Positions 7,629 through 16,843 of a DNA stretch of 64,000 nucleotides are shown in pieces. Numbering within the stretch: position 1 is the first letter of the stretch; each line of letters opens with the position of its first letter. A program made the translations under genes and the position numbers. Source of the stretch: Bog-756 sp963828385 (GTDB lineage: Bacteria > Actinomycetota > Acidimicrobiia > Acidimicrobiales > RAAP-2); assembly GCA_963828385.1 (NCBI GenBank), contig CAWHEF010000002.1:1178001-1242000 (forward strand). Direction: 5' to 3'. The notes beneath the pieces were generated by a model that made no database searches, had not been told where the DNA came from, and saw only the letters and a list, made by a program, of their open reading frames with translations.

Positions 7629-9032
7629 ATGTGGCGTAGACGGCCCTTGAAGGGATCTGTGATGGCGATTCGGGTCGCCAGGGCCGCCGTGCTGCGGCAG
7701 CTGACGGCCGGAGCGGTGGTCGCACGACGTCGTCGCCGGCGACCGGCCGCGTTGGTCGGCCTGAGCGTGGTCGTCATGACTGTTGCCATGGGGATCTCGA
7801 CATCCACTGGGGCGGACTCGACATCGAACTCGGACACGGCGCCGATCTCGACTTCCGGCGCCTCAACGAGCTCGACGCCCTCCAGCGCGTCAACAGCGTC
7901 GACGGCACAGAATCCGGGGGGATCCGATGTGCCGTCCGGATGCAACAACCAGGACTGCTTCTGGTCCCGAATCTCCGGTCTCGTCACCGTAGGCAAGGGC
8001 CTGCGACTTGAGCGCTGGTACGTCGACGAGTCAGGCGACACCTCCTGCACGGATCCGGGTGGTACAGACCTGGATCCTTACGTTCTGAGCTCCAATTCCT
8101 GGTGTCTCGAGTCGAACGCCAACACCCGGATCATCTTCTACTACGAAATCGACACGTGGGACGGATCAACGTGGCGAGACACCGGCTACTACATCGACGG
8201 GTACGCGTTCGTACCATTGTCGGGGGCCAATGTCGTCAGCTGCACGATCAAGCTGCGTCATACCCGCCAGGACACCGGAACCTCCTCGCCGTACACCTGC
8301 TCGGTGGCGTGGGCGGACTCGGATCCCCACTCCACTGACCCCCAGCCTCACTGGAACATAGGAGCGAAGCCGACCACCGAGGTGACCGATCCCACGCAGG
8401 CCGTGGACCTGCTCAACCGGTACTGCAAAGCGGGCCAACAGAATCCCCAGTGCACCTACAAGGCCGCCAGCCAGGAGGTGATGGTTGCGCCGAAGTCAGC
8501 CTGGCAACTGTACGGGCAGCCCTATGCGAACTGTGTGGACGAGAAGGGAGCGCCGTACAGCCTCGAGGTCAGCCGCGAACTGTCTTGGGAGGACAGCATC
8601 TCAGGCAAGGTCAAGGCACAGTTCGACATCGGCGTGGTCGAGGCGACGGTGGAGGCCGCATATTCGCACAAGATCGGGGCGAAGTACGCGATCAAGCAGG
8701 TCTATCGCACGACGGTTCCGTACGGGAAGACGGTTGGCTTCTATATCCAACCGGGCTACCTACAGATCACCGGCGACTTCTTGCTCGCCACCGCCGACAA
8801 CATCTACTCGATCAAAGGCTTCACCATGGACTTTCCCCTTGCCGAGGAGTACTCCCCGCCCCAGCACCCCGAGCTGAAGTTCGAGCCTGCGATCATCTAC
8901 ACGGTGGTCATCGGCAAGGCGGCGTGTCCCTCGTCGGCGGCCGGCGGAGGGGGCGCCGGGCAGCTCACACCAGGGAGCCCACCGCCGGCTGGCGCTGTTG
9001 TTTCCGGGCAGGCCGAACCCGTGAACCCATGA
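7629..9032 (+). CDS. Secreted protein with aerolysin/ETX-MTX2-like C-terminal region (tentative)
   Basis: 467 residues, family not recognised with certainty. An Arg-rich stretch and a hydrophobic segment 'ALVGLSVVVMTVAMGIS' form a signal peptide, then about 50 Ser/Thr-rich residues, then a Trp- and Cys-containing domain (CNNQDC, near residue 105). The C-terminal 150 residues alternate polar and hydrophobic residues ('KVKAQFDIGVVEATVEAAYS', 'YRTTVPYGKTVGFYIQPGY'), the pattern of a beta-pore-forming module; that assignment is inference. I chose ATG 7629 for GGGAGA upstream; ATG 7662 or GTG 7719 would shorten the N-region. It is the first intact cargo gene of the island. Confidence 0.6.
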   Translation: MWRRRPLKGSVMAIRVARAAVLRQLTAGAVVARRRRRRPAALVGLSVVVMTVAMGISTSTGADSTSNSDTAPISTSGASTSSTPSSASTASTAQNPGGSDVPSGCNNQDCFWSRISGLVTVGKGLRLERWYVDESGDTSCTDPGGTDLDPYVLSSNSWCLESNANTRIIFYYEIDTWDGSTWRDTGYYIDGYAFVPLSGANVVSCTIKLRHTRQDTGTSSPYTCSVAWADSDPHSTDPQPHWNIGAKPTTEVTDPTQAVDLLNRYCKAGQQNPQCTYKAASQEVMVAPKSAWQLYGQPYANCVDEKGAPYSLEVSRELSWEDSISGKVKAQFDIGVVEATVEAAYSHKIGAKYAIKQVYRTTVPYGKTVGFYIQPGYLQITGDFLLATADNIYSIKGFTMDFPLAEEYSPPQHPELKFEPAIIYTVVIGKAACPSSAAGGGGAGQLTPGSPPPAGAVVSGQAEPVNP

Positions 9033-9204
9033 CCATGTGGAAGATCACCACAGTGGCCTGCTCTCCGCTGGTAGTCGGGCGCGGCATCGATCCGCATACA
9101 GTTCGACCCCATGTGCCTTACGGTGGGTGTTCCCCAACAACGAACTTCTCGGCGGCAGGATCGTCGAGACCTTCACCATCGGCCGTCTCGGCGTCCCACC
9201 GACG

Positions 9205-9467
9205 CTACCCGCACGTTGCCGCCGACCAACACGATATCGAGACCATCTTCGCCACCGTGAGGCTTTCCGCACCAAGGTGACCAAGGGACCGGGCTCACGG
9301 TGGGCCGGACTCGCGATGGGCCTACAAGTTGATCCGAGTCGGCCCAGACCCGGTGGCTTGCGGTCAATGCACCGCACCTAGTCGCACTGGTTCGTGCTGG
9401 TGTGACGTTCGAGAAGGGGGTGATGGTCGAGCGATCAGATGAGCTGAACAAGGAGGTCACCGCGTAG
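9205..9467 (+). pseudogene. IS256-family transposase, C-terminal remnant
   Basis: In pieces across three frames: 'RT.PPTNTI' and 'IETIFATVRL' (family 'LRTTNPIESTFATVRLRT'), 'TKVTKGPGSRWAGLAM', then 'AVNAPHLVALVRAGVTFEK' and 'GVMVERSDEL' before TAG at 9465. This is the end of a mutator-type DDE transposase broken by at least two frameshifts. The catalytic residues lie in the lost upstream part. The N-terminal end of a similar transposase is at 11796, in the same orientation, on the far side of an IS3 element. Confidence 0.75.
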
Positions 9468-9801
9468 TCCGTCAGATTCTCATCCACGGGTCTTTATTAT
9501 TTCTCACGACCTCGCCAAGCTCAGGTCAATCTTTCCGCCGTCACCCAACAGTCTGGGACGACTGCACCTGACTTATGCACGGTACAGATATCAGTGAGTC
9601 ACGCCATCGCTCCTGGAGTGACTGGATTTTCGCGGACACCGCTGCCTTTGGTACTGCACTGACACGCTGAGCGCGTCGAGGTGATGCTAAACGGTGGCGT
9701 CGAGTCGTGCTGGCACGAGTTGTGACCCGCTGTGATGCCCTGAGAGCCGACGAAACGGAGGGGCCGGATCCAGGCACCGGGGCGAAATGTCGATGTTCGC
9801 G

Positions 9802-10662
9802 TCATGCCGCCTGCTCGCGTTGGGCGCGCAGGGTGGCCTCGTAGCGAACCGGGGCAACGCCGCCGATCGAGGAGTGCCGACGCCAGGTGTTGTAGAAGCT
9901 CTCGATGTAGTTGAAGATCGTCTTGCGGGCCTGGTTGCGGTGCTCGAAGACGCTGCGGTCGATCAGCTCGCACTCGAGGGTGGCGAAGAAGCTCTCGGCC
10001 ATGGCGTTGTTGAAGCAGTCGCCCACCGATCCCATGGAGCGCTCGACCCCGGCAGCGCGACAGGCCCGGGCAAAGTCATAGCTCGTGTACTGACAGCCCT
10101 GGTCGGAATGATGGACGACGGCGCCGCGTGGGCGCTGGCGGGCGACGGCCATCTTGAGGGCTCTCGTCACCAGCTCGGTGTTCTGGGTGGCCGACATGGA
10201 CCAGCCGACGATCTAGCGGGTGCACACGTCCATGACGATGGCCAAGAACAAGAAGCCGGCCCACGTCGGCACGTACGTGATGTCGGCGACCCAGCGCTGA
10301 TCGGGAGCCGGGGCGGAGAAGTCGCGTTCGAGCAGGTCGGGAGCGGGCCGGGCCGACTCGTTACGCCTCGTCGTGCGGCAGAACTTGCGCCTGGTCACCC
10401 CTTGGAGCTCGGCCAGGCGCATGAGGCGCGCCACCCGGCCGTGGCCGACGTCTTCGTGGTGCTCGTCGACCAGCTCGTCTCGGATCCTCCGATAGCCATA
10501 GGTGCCCCTCGACTGGGTGTGGATCTGGCGGATCTTCTCGCTCAACACGGCGTTGTCGACGTCCCGCGTGGACAGCGGGCGCTCGCGCCAGCAGTAATAC
10601 CCGCTCTTCGAGACGCCGAGGAGCGTGCACATGGTCCTCACCGGGAACGTAGCCCGGTTCAC
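9802..10662 (-). pseudogene. IS3-family transposase OrfB, amber codon at 10213-10215
   Basis: DDE integrase-core transposase. The upstream part (10662-10213) carries the HTH_21 region 'SRGTYGYRRIRDEL' and the first Asp in 'RWVADITYVPTW', and ends 'MDVCTR' at TAG. The same frame continues at once with 'IVGWSM', the second Asp in 'VHHSDQGCQYTS' and the Glu in 'NAMAESFFATLE', ending at 9802. A single base change is enough to explain the stop, because no frame change is involved. Without suppression the catalytic triad is split between two polypeptides. Confidence 0.9.
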
Positions 10663-10682
10663 GTCGATGAACTCGAAGGCCC

Positions 10683-10982
10683 CTATGGGGTCGAGTGCGT
10701 CTCCTGCGCGAACCAGGCTGCGGCTTTTTTTAGGATCTCCTTTTCCTGCTCGAGCTTCCTGACCCGTCGCCTGAGCTGGGTGAGCTCGTTGCGCTCCTCG
10801 GTGGTCAGCCCGTCAGAACGCCGTCCGGCATCACGGTCGGCCTGGGCCACCCAGTTGCGCACCGTCTGGTCCGAGCAGCCGGCCACCTTGGCCGCTTCGG
10901 TGAAGCTCAGCCCCCCGTCACGGACGAGCCGGACAGCCTCGTCTCGGACCTCGGGCGGATAGGGCGGAGGGACCTTCCCCAT
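10683..10982 (-). CDS. IS3-family transposase OrfA
   Basis: 99 residues. An HTH_Tnp_1 domain ('YPPEVRDEAVRLVRDGGLSF', 'VAGCSDQTVRNWV') is followed by a leucine-zipper-like coiled coil ('LTQLRRRVRKLEQEKEILKK'). It binds the IS ends. The A6 run at 10724-10729 (AAAAAA on the minus strand) near its 3' end is a plausible site for the -1 frameshift that makes the OrfAB fusion in this family. Confidence 0.9.
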   Translation of the reverse strand: MGKVPPPYPPEVRDEAVRLVRDGGLSFTEAAKVAGCSDQTVRNWVAQADRDAGRRSDGLTTEERNELTQLRRRVRKLEQEKEILKKAAAWFAQETHSTP

Positions 10983-11146
10983 GATGGACTCCTTTCTGCC
11001 AGACGGACATGCTTCCGTCCAGCGTCAAGGTGTCCGCGGATCCCCAGTCACTCCAAATGCCTATGATTGCCTCTGTCGGACAGACGTCGTCTATGGCGGA
11101 AGGGTCGCCTCGTTAGTATGAACTTGGATCCGAGGACTTTGTAGGT

Positions 11147-11464
11147 ATGGGTCAACTCATTCTCGGAATCCCACTAAGAATTATCTCGGGTGTACTCAAG
11201 GGGATTGTCAAAGCGAGAAATGAGGCACACAATGCCCTTCCTTGTTTAATGTGCAGAAGTAACGCCGCCGTTTGTGCAGACTGCCAATGGGTTCAACCAG
11301 ACGGTCAACTTAGGTTTCAGTGCCAATCTTGTCATCACATGCTTCTTGCGCCTTTGCCGGCAATGCGGAAGACCCATGGAAAGGCGCGATGTGTAAATTG
11401 TGGGCATGTTGGCGTGTTGTCTCGGCGATCGGTGGTCCATTCCCAAAAAGCGACGAAGGTGTGA
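11147..11464 (+). CDS. Small four-CxxC zinc-ribbon protein
   Basis: 105 residues, no family recognised. A hydrophobic or amphipathic N-terminus 'ILGIPLRIISGVLKGIVK' precedes four CxxC knuckles at Cys33/36, 43/46, 59/62 and 82/85, which would make two zinc ribbons. Base composition is visibly more AT-rich than the flanks, pointing to an acquired gene. It lies between an IS3 element and a second IS3 remnant, so it is either cargo or a leftover of a larger element. No clear Shine-Dalgarno is present. Confidence 0.55.
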   Translation: MGQLILGIPLRIISGVLKGIVKARNEAHNALPCLMCRSNAAVCADCQWVQPDGQLRFQCQSCHHMLLAPLPAMRKTHGKARCVNCGHVGVLSRRSVVHSQKATKV

Positions 11465-11551
11465 CGAGTTGGTGACTGGGTCCCCGTGAGCTGATCCACC
11501 CGTTGTGCGAGTCCGAGCCCCACGATGATGGGGAAGGAGGACAGCACAACC

Positions 11552-11707
11552 ATGAAGCGACGCCGACACACGCCCGAGCAGGTCATCCGGAAGCTGACCG
11601 AGGGAGAGAAGCTCCTCGGCCAGGGTCAGTCCTTGGACGAGGTGGTCCGCACCCTCGAGATCACCGAGTCGACCTGGCACCGAGAGGTTGTCCCGCTGAG
11701 CGTGTGA
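11552..11707 (+). pseudogene. IS3-family OrfA, N-terminal fragment
   Basis: 'MKRRRHTPEQVIRKLTEGEK' followed by 'LDEVVRTLEITESTWHR' matches the start of the transposase OrfA in a different IS3 subgroup from the one upstream. After about 46 codons the match ends and seven unrelated residues precede TGA. The break coincides with the beginning of the IS256-type element end at about 11690, so that element seems to have landed in this one. Confidence 0.75.
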
Positions 11708-11795
11708 AATTGAAGTGACGGTCCCCCGCCTGATGCCTGCCTGGTGGTAGGTGTCGGGCGTCCTGGAAGACATCCAACTCAGGAAAGGGACCGTC

Positions 11796-11981
11796 ATGAA
11801 GAACAACTACCAGAACACCGCCAGCGGTGCGTGCACCAGCGGCACCAGGCGGAAGAAGGCCAGGCTGGAGGCGGACAGAGCGGCGCATGAGTCGGCCGTT
11901 ACCCTGCCCGACACCGTCAGCGTCGCCATCGCCGAGCTGGCTGGCGAGCTCGAAGAGGGCCTGCTGGCCTTCCCCTACTAA
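11796..11981 (+). pseudogene. IS256-family transposase, N-terminal fragment
   Basis: 'MKNNYQNTASGACTSGTRRK' and 'VTLPDTVSVAIAELAGELEE' are the conserved N-terminus of actinobacterial mutator transposases. The fragment stops after 'GLLAFPY' at TAA, where the family continues for some 350 residues. The preceding 100 bp (from about 11690) is the likely left end of the element. It may be the missing half of the remnant at 9205-9467, but the order is reversed (C-terminal part first), so a single insertion split by IS3 does not explain it. Confidence 0.75.
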
Positions 11982-12133
11982 AATGCACGACCCGTCGAGG
12001 CTCCGCAAGGACGCACCACACCACAGGGGCCCATGATTCTGCCAGCCGATGCCGGGGCCTGCCTGGTGTTTCATCCAGCTCAGTCCGTTATATCGTCGGT
12101 GCGGTCAACGGCGAAAATGGGTAAAGGTCCTAG

Positions 12134-13590
12134 ATGACCCAAGACGACGCACCCATTCTCGACGGCTTGGCCGACTACCACCAACGACGCCGTTACGGCT
12201 TCACACCTCCGGGTCACCGACAGGGCCGGGGTGCCGACGCCCGCACCCGTCAGGTGCTCGGCGAAGAGCCCTTCCGGGCAGATGTCCTGGCAACTGGCGG
12301 TTTGGACGACCGCAAGACCTCGGGGGAACTGTTGAGCCGAGCCGAACAACTCATGGCCGAGGCCGTCGGAGCGGAGCATGCCTTCTTTTCGACCTGTGGG
12401 AGTTCGCTCTCGGTCAAGGCTGCCATGATGGCCGTGTCGGGGGGGCCCACGACCTCCTGGTCGGCCGCGACGCGCACAAGTCCGTCACCGCGGGTCTGAT
12501 CTTCGCCGGCGTCCAGCCCCGGTGGGTCCAGCCCCGGTGGGACCCCGAATTGCATCTCGCGCACCCGCCGTCCCCCGAGCAAGTCGCCACCGCGTGGAAA
12601 GAACATCCCGATGCGGCCGGTGCGCTCATCGTCAGTCCTACGCCCTATGGCACCTGCGCGGACATCGAGGGAATCGCCAAGGTGTGTCATGAGCGCCATA
12701 AGCCCCTGGTCGTCGACGAAGCCTGGGGGGCGCATCTGCCCTTCCACGACGATCTGCCTACATGGGCCATGAATGCTGATGCCGACGTCTGCGTCGTCAG
12801 CGTGCACAAGATGGGGTCCGGTTTCGAGCAGGGGTCCGTCTTCCACGTTCAAGGCGACCTGATCGACGCTGACCACCTTTCTAAGTGTGCGGACCTGTTG
12901 ATGACCACGAGCCCCAACGTCATGGTCTACGCGGCCATGGACGGGTGGAGGCGCCATATGGTTGCGTCGGGCACCGAGGTCCTCGGCGGGGCGCTCGATC
13001 TAGCGGGAGCAGTGCGCAATCAGATCGATGACCTCCCCGGCCTCTCGGTCATGGAACGCCAACTGCTGCGTAAAGAGGCCTCGCACGATTTAGATCGTCT
13101 CCAAATCCTGATCGACGTCTCCGAGCTCGGCATCAGCGGCTACCAGGCCGCCGACTGGTTGAGGGAAACCCAAGCCATTGACGTCGGCCTGAGTGACCAT
13201 CGCCGGATCCTCGCCACCTTGTCGATGGCCGACGACGCCCAGTGTACGGCTCGTCTGGTCGAAGCGCTCGGTGGGATGACCAGGGCTGCCTCCTCGTTTC
13301 CCGTACCCTCGCCAGTCGACCTTCCCGAGCCGGGCGAGCTCGAACTCGAATGTGTCTTGTCTCCTCGGAAGGCATTTTTCGGCCCCCGCGAACCTGTACC
13401 TGCAGCCAAGGCAGCCGGACGGATTGCCGCAGAGCAGGTCACGCCCTACCCTCCGGGCATCCCGACCCTCGTGCCAGGGGAACGTATCAACCAAGCTGTC
13501 GTTGACTACCTACGCACCGGGCTTGCGGCGGGCATGGTCGTCCCTGACGCCGCCGATCCGACACTCGGAACCTTCCAGGTGGTCTCCTGA
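12134..13590 (+). pseudogene. Orn/Lys/Arg decarboxylase-like PLP enzyme, frameshifted at a G7 run
   Basis: Fold-type I PLP decarboxylase of basic amino acids. Frame 1 (12134-12445) gives 'LADYHQRRRYGFTPPGHRQG', 'ATGGLDD', 'EHAFFSTCGSSLSVKAAMMA'. The protein then continues in another frame from the G run at 12439-12445: 'HDLLVGRDAHKSVTAGLI', 'LVVDEAWGAHLPFH', the PLP-lysine motif 'VSVHKMGSGFEQGSVFH' and the C-terminal domain to 13590. One added G restores the frame. The 15-bp unit GTCCAGCCCCGGTGG is duplicated in tandem near 12511-12540 (VQPRWVQPRW). About 485 residues when joined, in the range of short actinobacterial members. Confidence 0.8.
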
Positions 13591-14289
13591 ACAACCCGAC
13601 CTCGGGCCCGTGGAGCCAGAGCCCCCTCGGGCGAGCCTGCGCCTGGTCCTTCTCACCGGGCTGTAACGCCGCGTCGAGGAGCTCTTCGCTGGCTTGTCTG
13701 TTCCCATGGTTCCATCCTCGTTTCCAAGGTAAGGAGCCTCCAAGGAACCCAGGGCGATTCACAATCGGACGTGAGCCTGATACCCCCGAGCGATTTGAGT
13801 GCCGTGTGCTGGGTATGACAGTGACGTGCCGGGGCGCGAACGAAGTCTCGATGTGTTGGTCAAAGGGTACCCGGCACTGACTAAGTTGCGTCGCAGTCAG
13901 CGGCGTGGCCTCGCTGCTCGCCCGGACACGGATTGCATTGACCCTGACGCCGTCGAAGGCGTGGAAGTGCCGCCTCTCGGTCGCAAGGCCTTGTGCATGG
14001 GAGGACCAGCTGGTGTCCGTCTCTGCTAAAGCCAGACCTTGACCAGTCTAAAACCAGACCTTGACCACCCGGAGCGGGGCGTTGCTCGGCCCATGGGGGA
14101 GGTCCCGTGGAAGGCCATCGGCGCCCCGGGGAGCCAGCCACGCTCGCGCTCCTTGTCGGTGCCGTTCGAGTTTGGTTTCGATGAGTTACCGATTGGACGG
14201 TCCGTGGCGACTGCGTCTCAATCGAATGTCGCGCCGGCCCAAGGTCGTGCTGACCGACGTCCGGCTGTCTCCACGAGGCCTTCAAAGCA
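13591..14289. other. No assignable gene between decarboxylase and topoisomerase
   Basis: About 700 bp with only short or overlapping frames on both strands. Two copies of a CCAGACCTTGACCA word lie close together near 14030-14070 ('...GCCAGACCTTGACCAG' and '...ACCAGACCTTGACCAC'), which could be ends of a lost element. Nothing else is recognised. Confidence 0.4.
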
Positions 14290-15321
14290 ATGACTCGACT
14301 GCGGCGTTCTGACTGTTCTGTCCCCGGGATCCGGAGACGACGCCGGGGACGAGGGTTCAGCTACAGCGATCCAGATGGCAAAGCGGTGACCGACGAGGAG
14401 ACGCTCGCTCGGATCCGCGCTCTCGCGGTGCCCCCAGCATGGACCGACGTGTGGATCTGTCCCTGGCCGAACGGGCACATCCAGGCCGTTGGAACCGATG
14501 CGGCCGGTCGACGACAGTATCGCTATCACGATCGATGGCGGCTGAATCGAGATCGAGAGAAATTCGACCGCACCGTGGACTTCGCCATCGCCTTGCCGAA
14601 GCTTCGGGCTCGAGTGGACCGGGACCTGGCCGAGCATGGGCTCGGACGGACCCGCGTGCTGGCGGCCGCCGTCCGTCTGCTCGACGTCGGATTGTTCCGC
14701 ATCGGTGGAGACGAATACGCCGACGCGCATGAGACCTTCGGGGTCGCAAGTCTTCATAAAGAGCACGTCACCATCCGCGATGGGAGGATGGTATTTTCCT
14801 ACCAAGCTAAGGGTGCGATTGCGCGGGTGGTCGAAGTCCGAGACGATCCGGTTCGCCAAGTTATCGCTGCGCTCCGCCGTCGTCGCACAGGTGGCCCACG
14901 GCTGTTCGCCTATAAGCAGCGCCGGCGCTGGGTCGAGGTGCACGCCCACGACGTAAATGCCTACATCAAGGACGCGGTGGGGGGTGAATTCTCGGCCAAG
15001 GACTTTCGAACCTGGTCAGGGACCGTTCTGGCGGCCGCCGCCCTTTCCGAGTACGACTCGGTCGTTGGTCTGCGCGCTCGACGCCATGCCTTGACCGAAG
15101 CAGTGGGGAAGGTTGCCGATCATCTTGGTAACACGCCCGCAGTCAGTCGCTCGGCCTATATCGATCCGCGGATAGTCGATCGGTTCGAGGAAGGAGAAAC
15201 GATTGACGATTATCTTGAGCAATCCCCGGGTCTAGAGAACCTCGACAATCGTCTCAAGCATGGCGGCAAGGCCTATCGAGCAGTCGAAGAAGCGGTGATC
15301 AGCCTGCTTGACGATGGGTAG
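14290..15321 (+). CDS. DNA topoisomerase IB (eukaryal/poxviral type)
   Basis: Relaxes supercoils through a 3'-phosphotyrosine intermediate. The 343-residue product starts 'MTRLRRSDCSVPGIRRRRRG' and shows 'ALAVPPAWTDVWICPWPNGH', 'RLLDVGLFRIGGDEYA', 'GVASLHKEHV', 'KDFRTWSGTVLAAAAL' and the catalytic tyrosine in 'VSRSAYIDPRIVD'. Length is typical of bacterial members. Such genes are patchily distributed and often accessory, fitting the island setting; the hemerythrin gene lies 300 bp downstream. Confidence 0.93.
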   Translation: MTRLRRSDCSVPGIRRRRRGRGFSYSDPDGKAVTDEETLARIRALAVPPAWTDVWICPWPNGHIQAVGTDAAGRRQYRYHDRWRLNRDREKFDRTVDFAIALPKLRARVDRDLAEHGLGRTRVLAAAVRLLDVGLFRIGGDEYADAHETFGVASLHKEHVTIRDGRMVFSYQAKGAIARVVEVRDDPVRQVIAALRRRRTGGPRLFAYKQRRRWVEVHAHDVNAYIKDAVGGEFSAKDFRTWSGTVLAAAALSEYDSVVGLRARRHALTEAVGKVADHLGNTPAVSRSAYIDPRIVDRFEEGETIDDYLEQSPGLENLDNRLKHGGKAYRAVEEAVISLLDDG

Positions 15322-15619
15322 AGGGCAACGGCTGAGCCGTCCATCTGGGCGATTCGAAAACACCGGCGCCGGGCACTATGAAGATATGACGAAGTCCAGC
15401 TCGCCAATGCGACCGGTGTTAGCGGACATGGCGCCTACGTTGGCATTCACTCGGCCTTCGGTCGCTGCGCTTGATCGCCCGGGTCGACCAAATCGGTTGC
15501 GGCGGCTGCAGGGAGTTGATCCCCGGCGGAAAAAAATCTTGAGCGACCGCATAGGCAAGCCATCAATGGGGTAGGCCTACAAGAGTCAAGAGTCGCCCTA
15601 CAGACGGAGGTCCGATCCA

Positions 15620-16174
15620 GTGACTACAGACACCGCCGACGACATTATCGCGAAATTGTTCGCGGATCACGAGCAGGTGAAGCAAATTTTTGTCCGATTG
15701 AACCAGGCCGATGCAAATAAGAGCGAGATGTTCTGCGAGCTGACCAACGAACTTGTTCGACACGAGGTGGCCGAAGAAGAGGTGCTCTATCCAGAGGTTC
15801 GCAAGGTTCTCCCCGCCGGAGATCGCCTGGCTGACCAGCGGATTGCTGAGCAATCCAAAGCGGAGGAATTGCTGGCCAAGATGGAAAAGGCTGGCACCGC
15901 CGACCCTTCGTTCATGGCGGATGTGAATAAGTTGCAGGAGGCCGTCCTCGGTCACGCTGAAAAGGAGGAACAGACAGTCTTTGGTCCCTTGGGCGAGGCG
16001 CTGAATGAAGAGCGCCGCGAGCAGCTGGGTACGCGCTACGAGCAGGCCAAGCGTGCCGCCCCTACACATCCCCATCCCCATGCCCCTGACACGCCACCGG
16101 GCAATGTGCTGCTGGGTCCGGTCGCCGCGTTGGTGGACCGCACTCGAGACGCCATGCACAAGGTGATGAGGTGA
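15620..16174 (+). CDS. Hemerythrin HHE-domain protein
   Basis: Diiron four-helix protein that may sense or carry O2, NO or iron. The 184-residue product has 'LFADHEQVKQIFVRL', 'LVRHEVAEEEVLYPEV' and 'VLGHAEKEEQTVFGPL', giving the His/Glu ligand set of two HHE motifs. The C-terminal 35 residues (HPHPHAPD...) are extra and His/Pro-rich. Start is GTG at 15620 with GGAGG about 9 nt upstream. Confidence 0.88.
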   Translation: MTTDTADDIIAKLFADHEQVKQIFVRLNQADANKSEMFCELTNELVRHEVAEEEVLYPEVRKVLPAGDRLADQRIAEQSKAEELLAKMEKAGTADPSFMADVNKLQEAVLGHAEKEEQTVFGPLGEALNEERREQLGTRYEQAKRAAPTHPHPHAPDTPPGNVLLGPVAALVDRTRDAMHKVMR

Positions 16175-16843
16175 GCCTGCCCATGATCTGACCCATACCA
16201 TGGCCTCTTCTGAGGTTGCGACGTCGGTGGTGAGCTGCGTCTCCCGGTGCATCATTGGTGGCTATCCGAGGCCTAATCGAGCTTGGGGTCTTCGTCCTCC
16301 CGAGAAGCCGAGGTGGCCTACAGTGTTGCCCCAGCGGTTCGCCAAGTGCCCTGGATCGGGCGCTCGAGGAGCACCCCGAGGCTGGGCGGGCATAATCTGA
16401 AAGCCAAGGGAATCCAGAGTGAGCTCCGATGTCCGAGGCTTGGCCGATACCGCCCACACGAACGACTCTCCGCTGTTGATTGAGGATGCCTGGGGGCTGG
16501 ACTAAAGCTTCTATAGACGTCGTCTCCCGGCCTCGGCGATCGAATCCGGTGGCAGTGTTCCCAAGTCGCTGACTGGCTTGAGCCAAACCTCGGTCATCAG
16601 CCCTAATTGCGAATGGCTCGATCCTGATCGGCTCTCCCTCGCCTTCGAGCTAGAGCCATCGACGAGCGTCTCATCGCTTCTGCTTTCGTCCACCCATGCC
16701 GCCCGGGCCCAATTCAAGCGGCACAGTGAACAGCTAGTCCACATGCTCAGCGGCGGGACAGAGATCGCTCACGACGCGTATTTCGCCGCCGCGGTCGTAG
16801 CGGACGGGAGATGGTTAAGTACCTACCTACTAGCATGCGCGCC
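16175..16843. other. No assignable gene, right part of the first insertion
   Basis: About 670 bp. A rightward frame from 16578 reads 'SQTSVISPNCEWLDPDRLSL' and more, and runs on into the comM fragment; a leftward frame occupies 16744-16511. Neither resembles a family I know. The last bases before comM homology are TACCTACCTACTAGCATG, not an inverted copy of the left end of the insertion. Confidence 0.4.

Larger units (their letters stand above)
9614..11055 (-). mobile_element. IS3-family insertion sequence, transposase inactivated
   Basis: 1,442 bp bounded by inverted repeats: the left end TGGAGTGACTGG...CGCGGACACC matches the reverse complement of the right end. It contains orfA and orfB on the minus strand, the usual IS3 arrangement. 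OrfB has an in-frame amber codon, so the element is probably immobile unless helped. I see no target duplication at the two ends (flanks TCC and AAT). Confidence 0.85.

Noticed and set aside
15386..15574. 62-codon frame between topoisomerase IB and hemerythrin
   Set aside because: No ribosome-binding site and no recognisable motif; too short to support.
16511..16744. Leftward frame at the right end of the first insertion
   Set aside because: Ser/Arg-rich, overlaps an equally plausible rightward frame, no homology recognised.
7218..16843. Terminal inverted repeats of a Tn7-like transposon
   Set aside because: The two ends (CAGGTGGACC... and the reverse complement GGCGCGCATG...) show no similarity and no tns genes were found.
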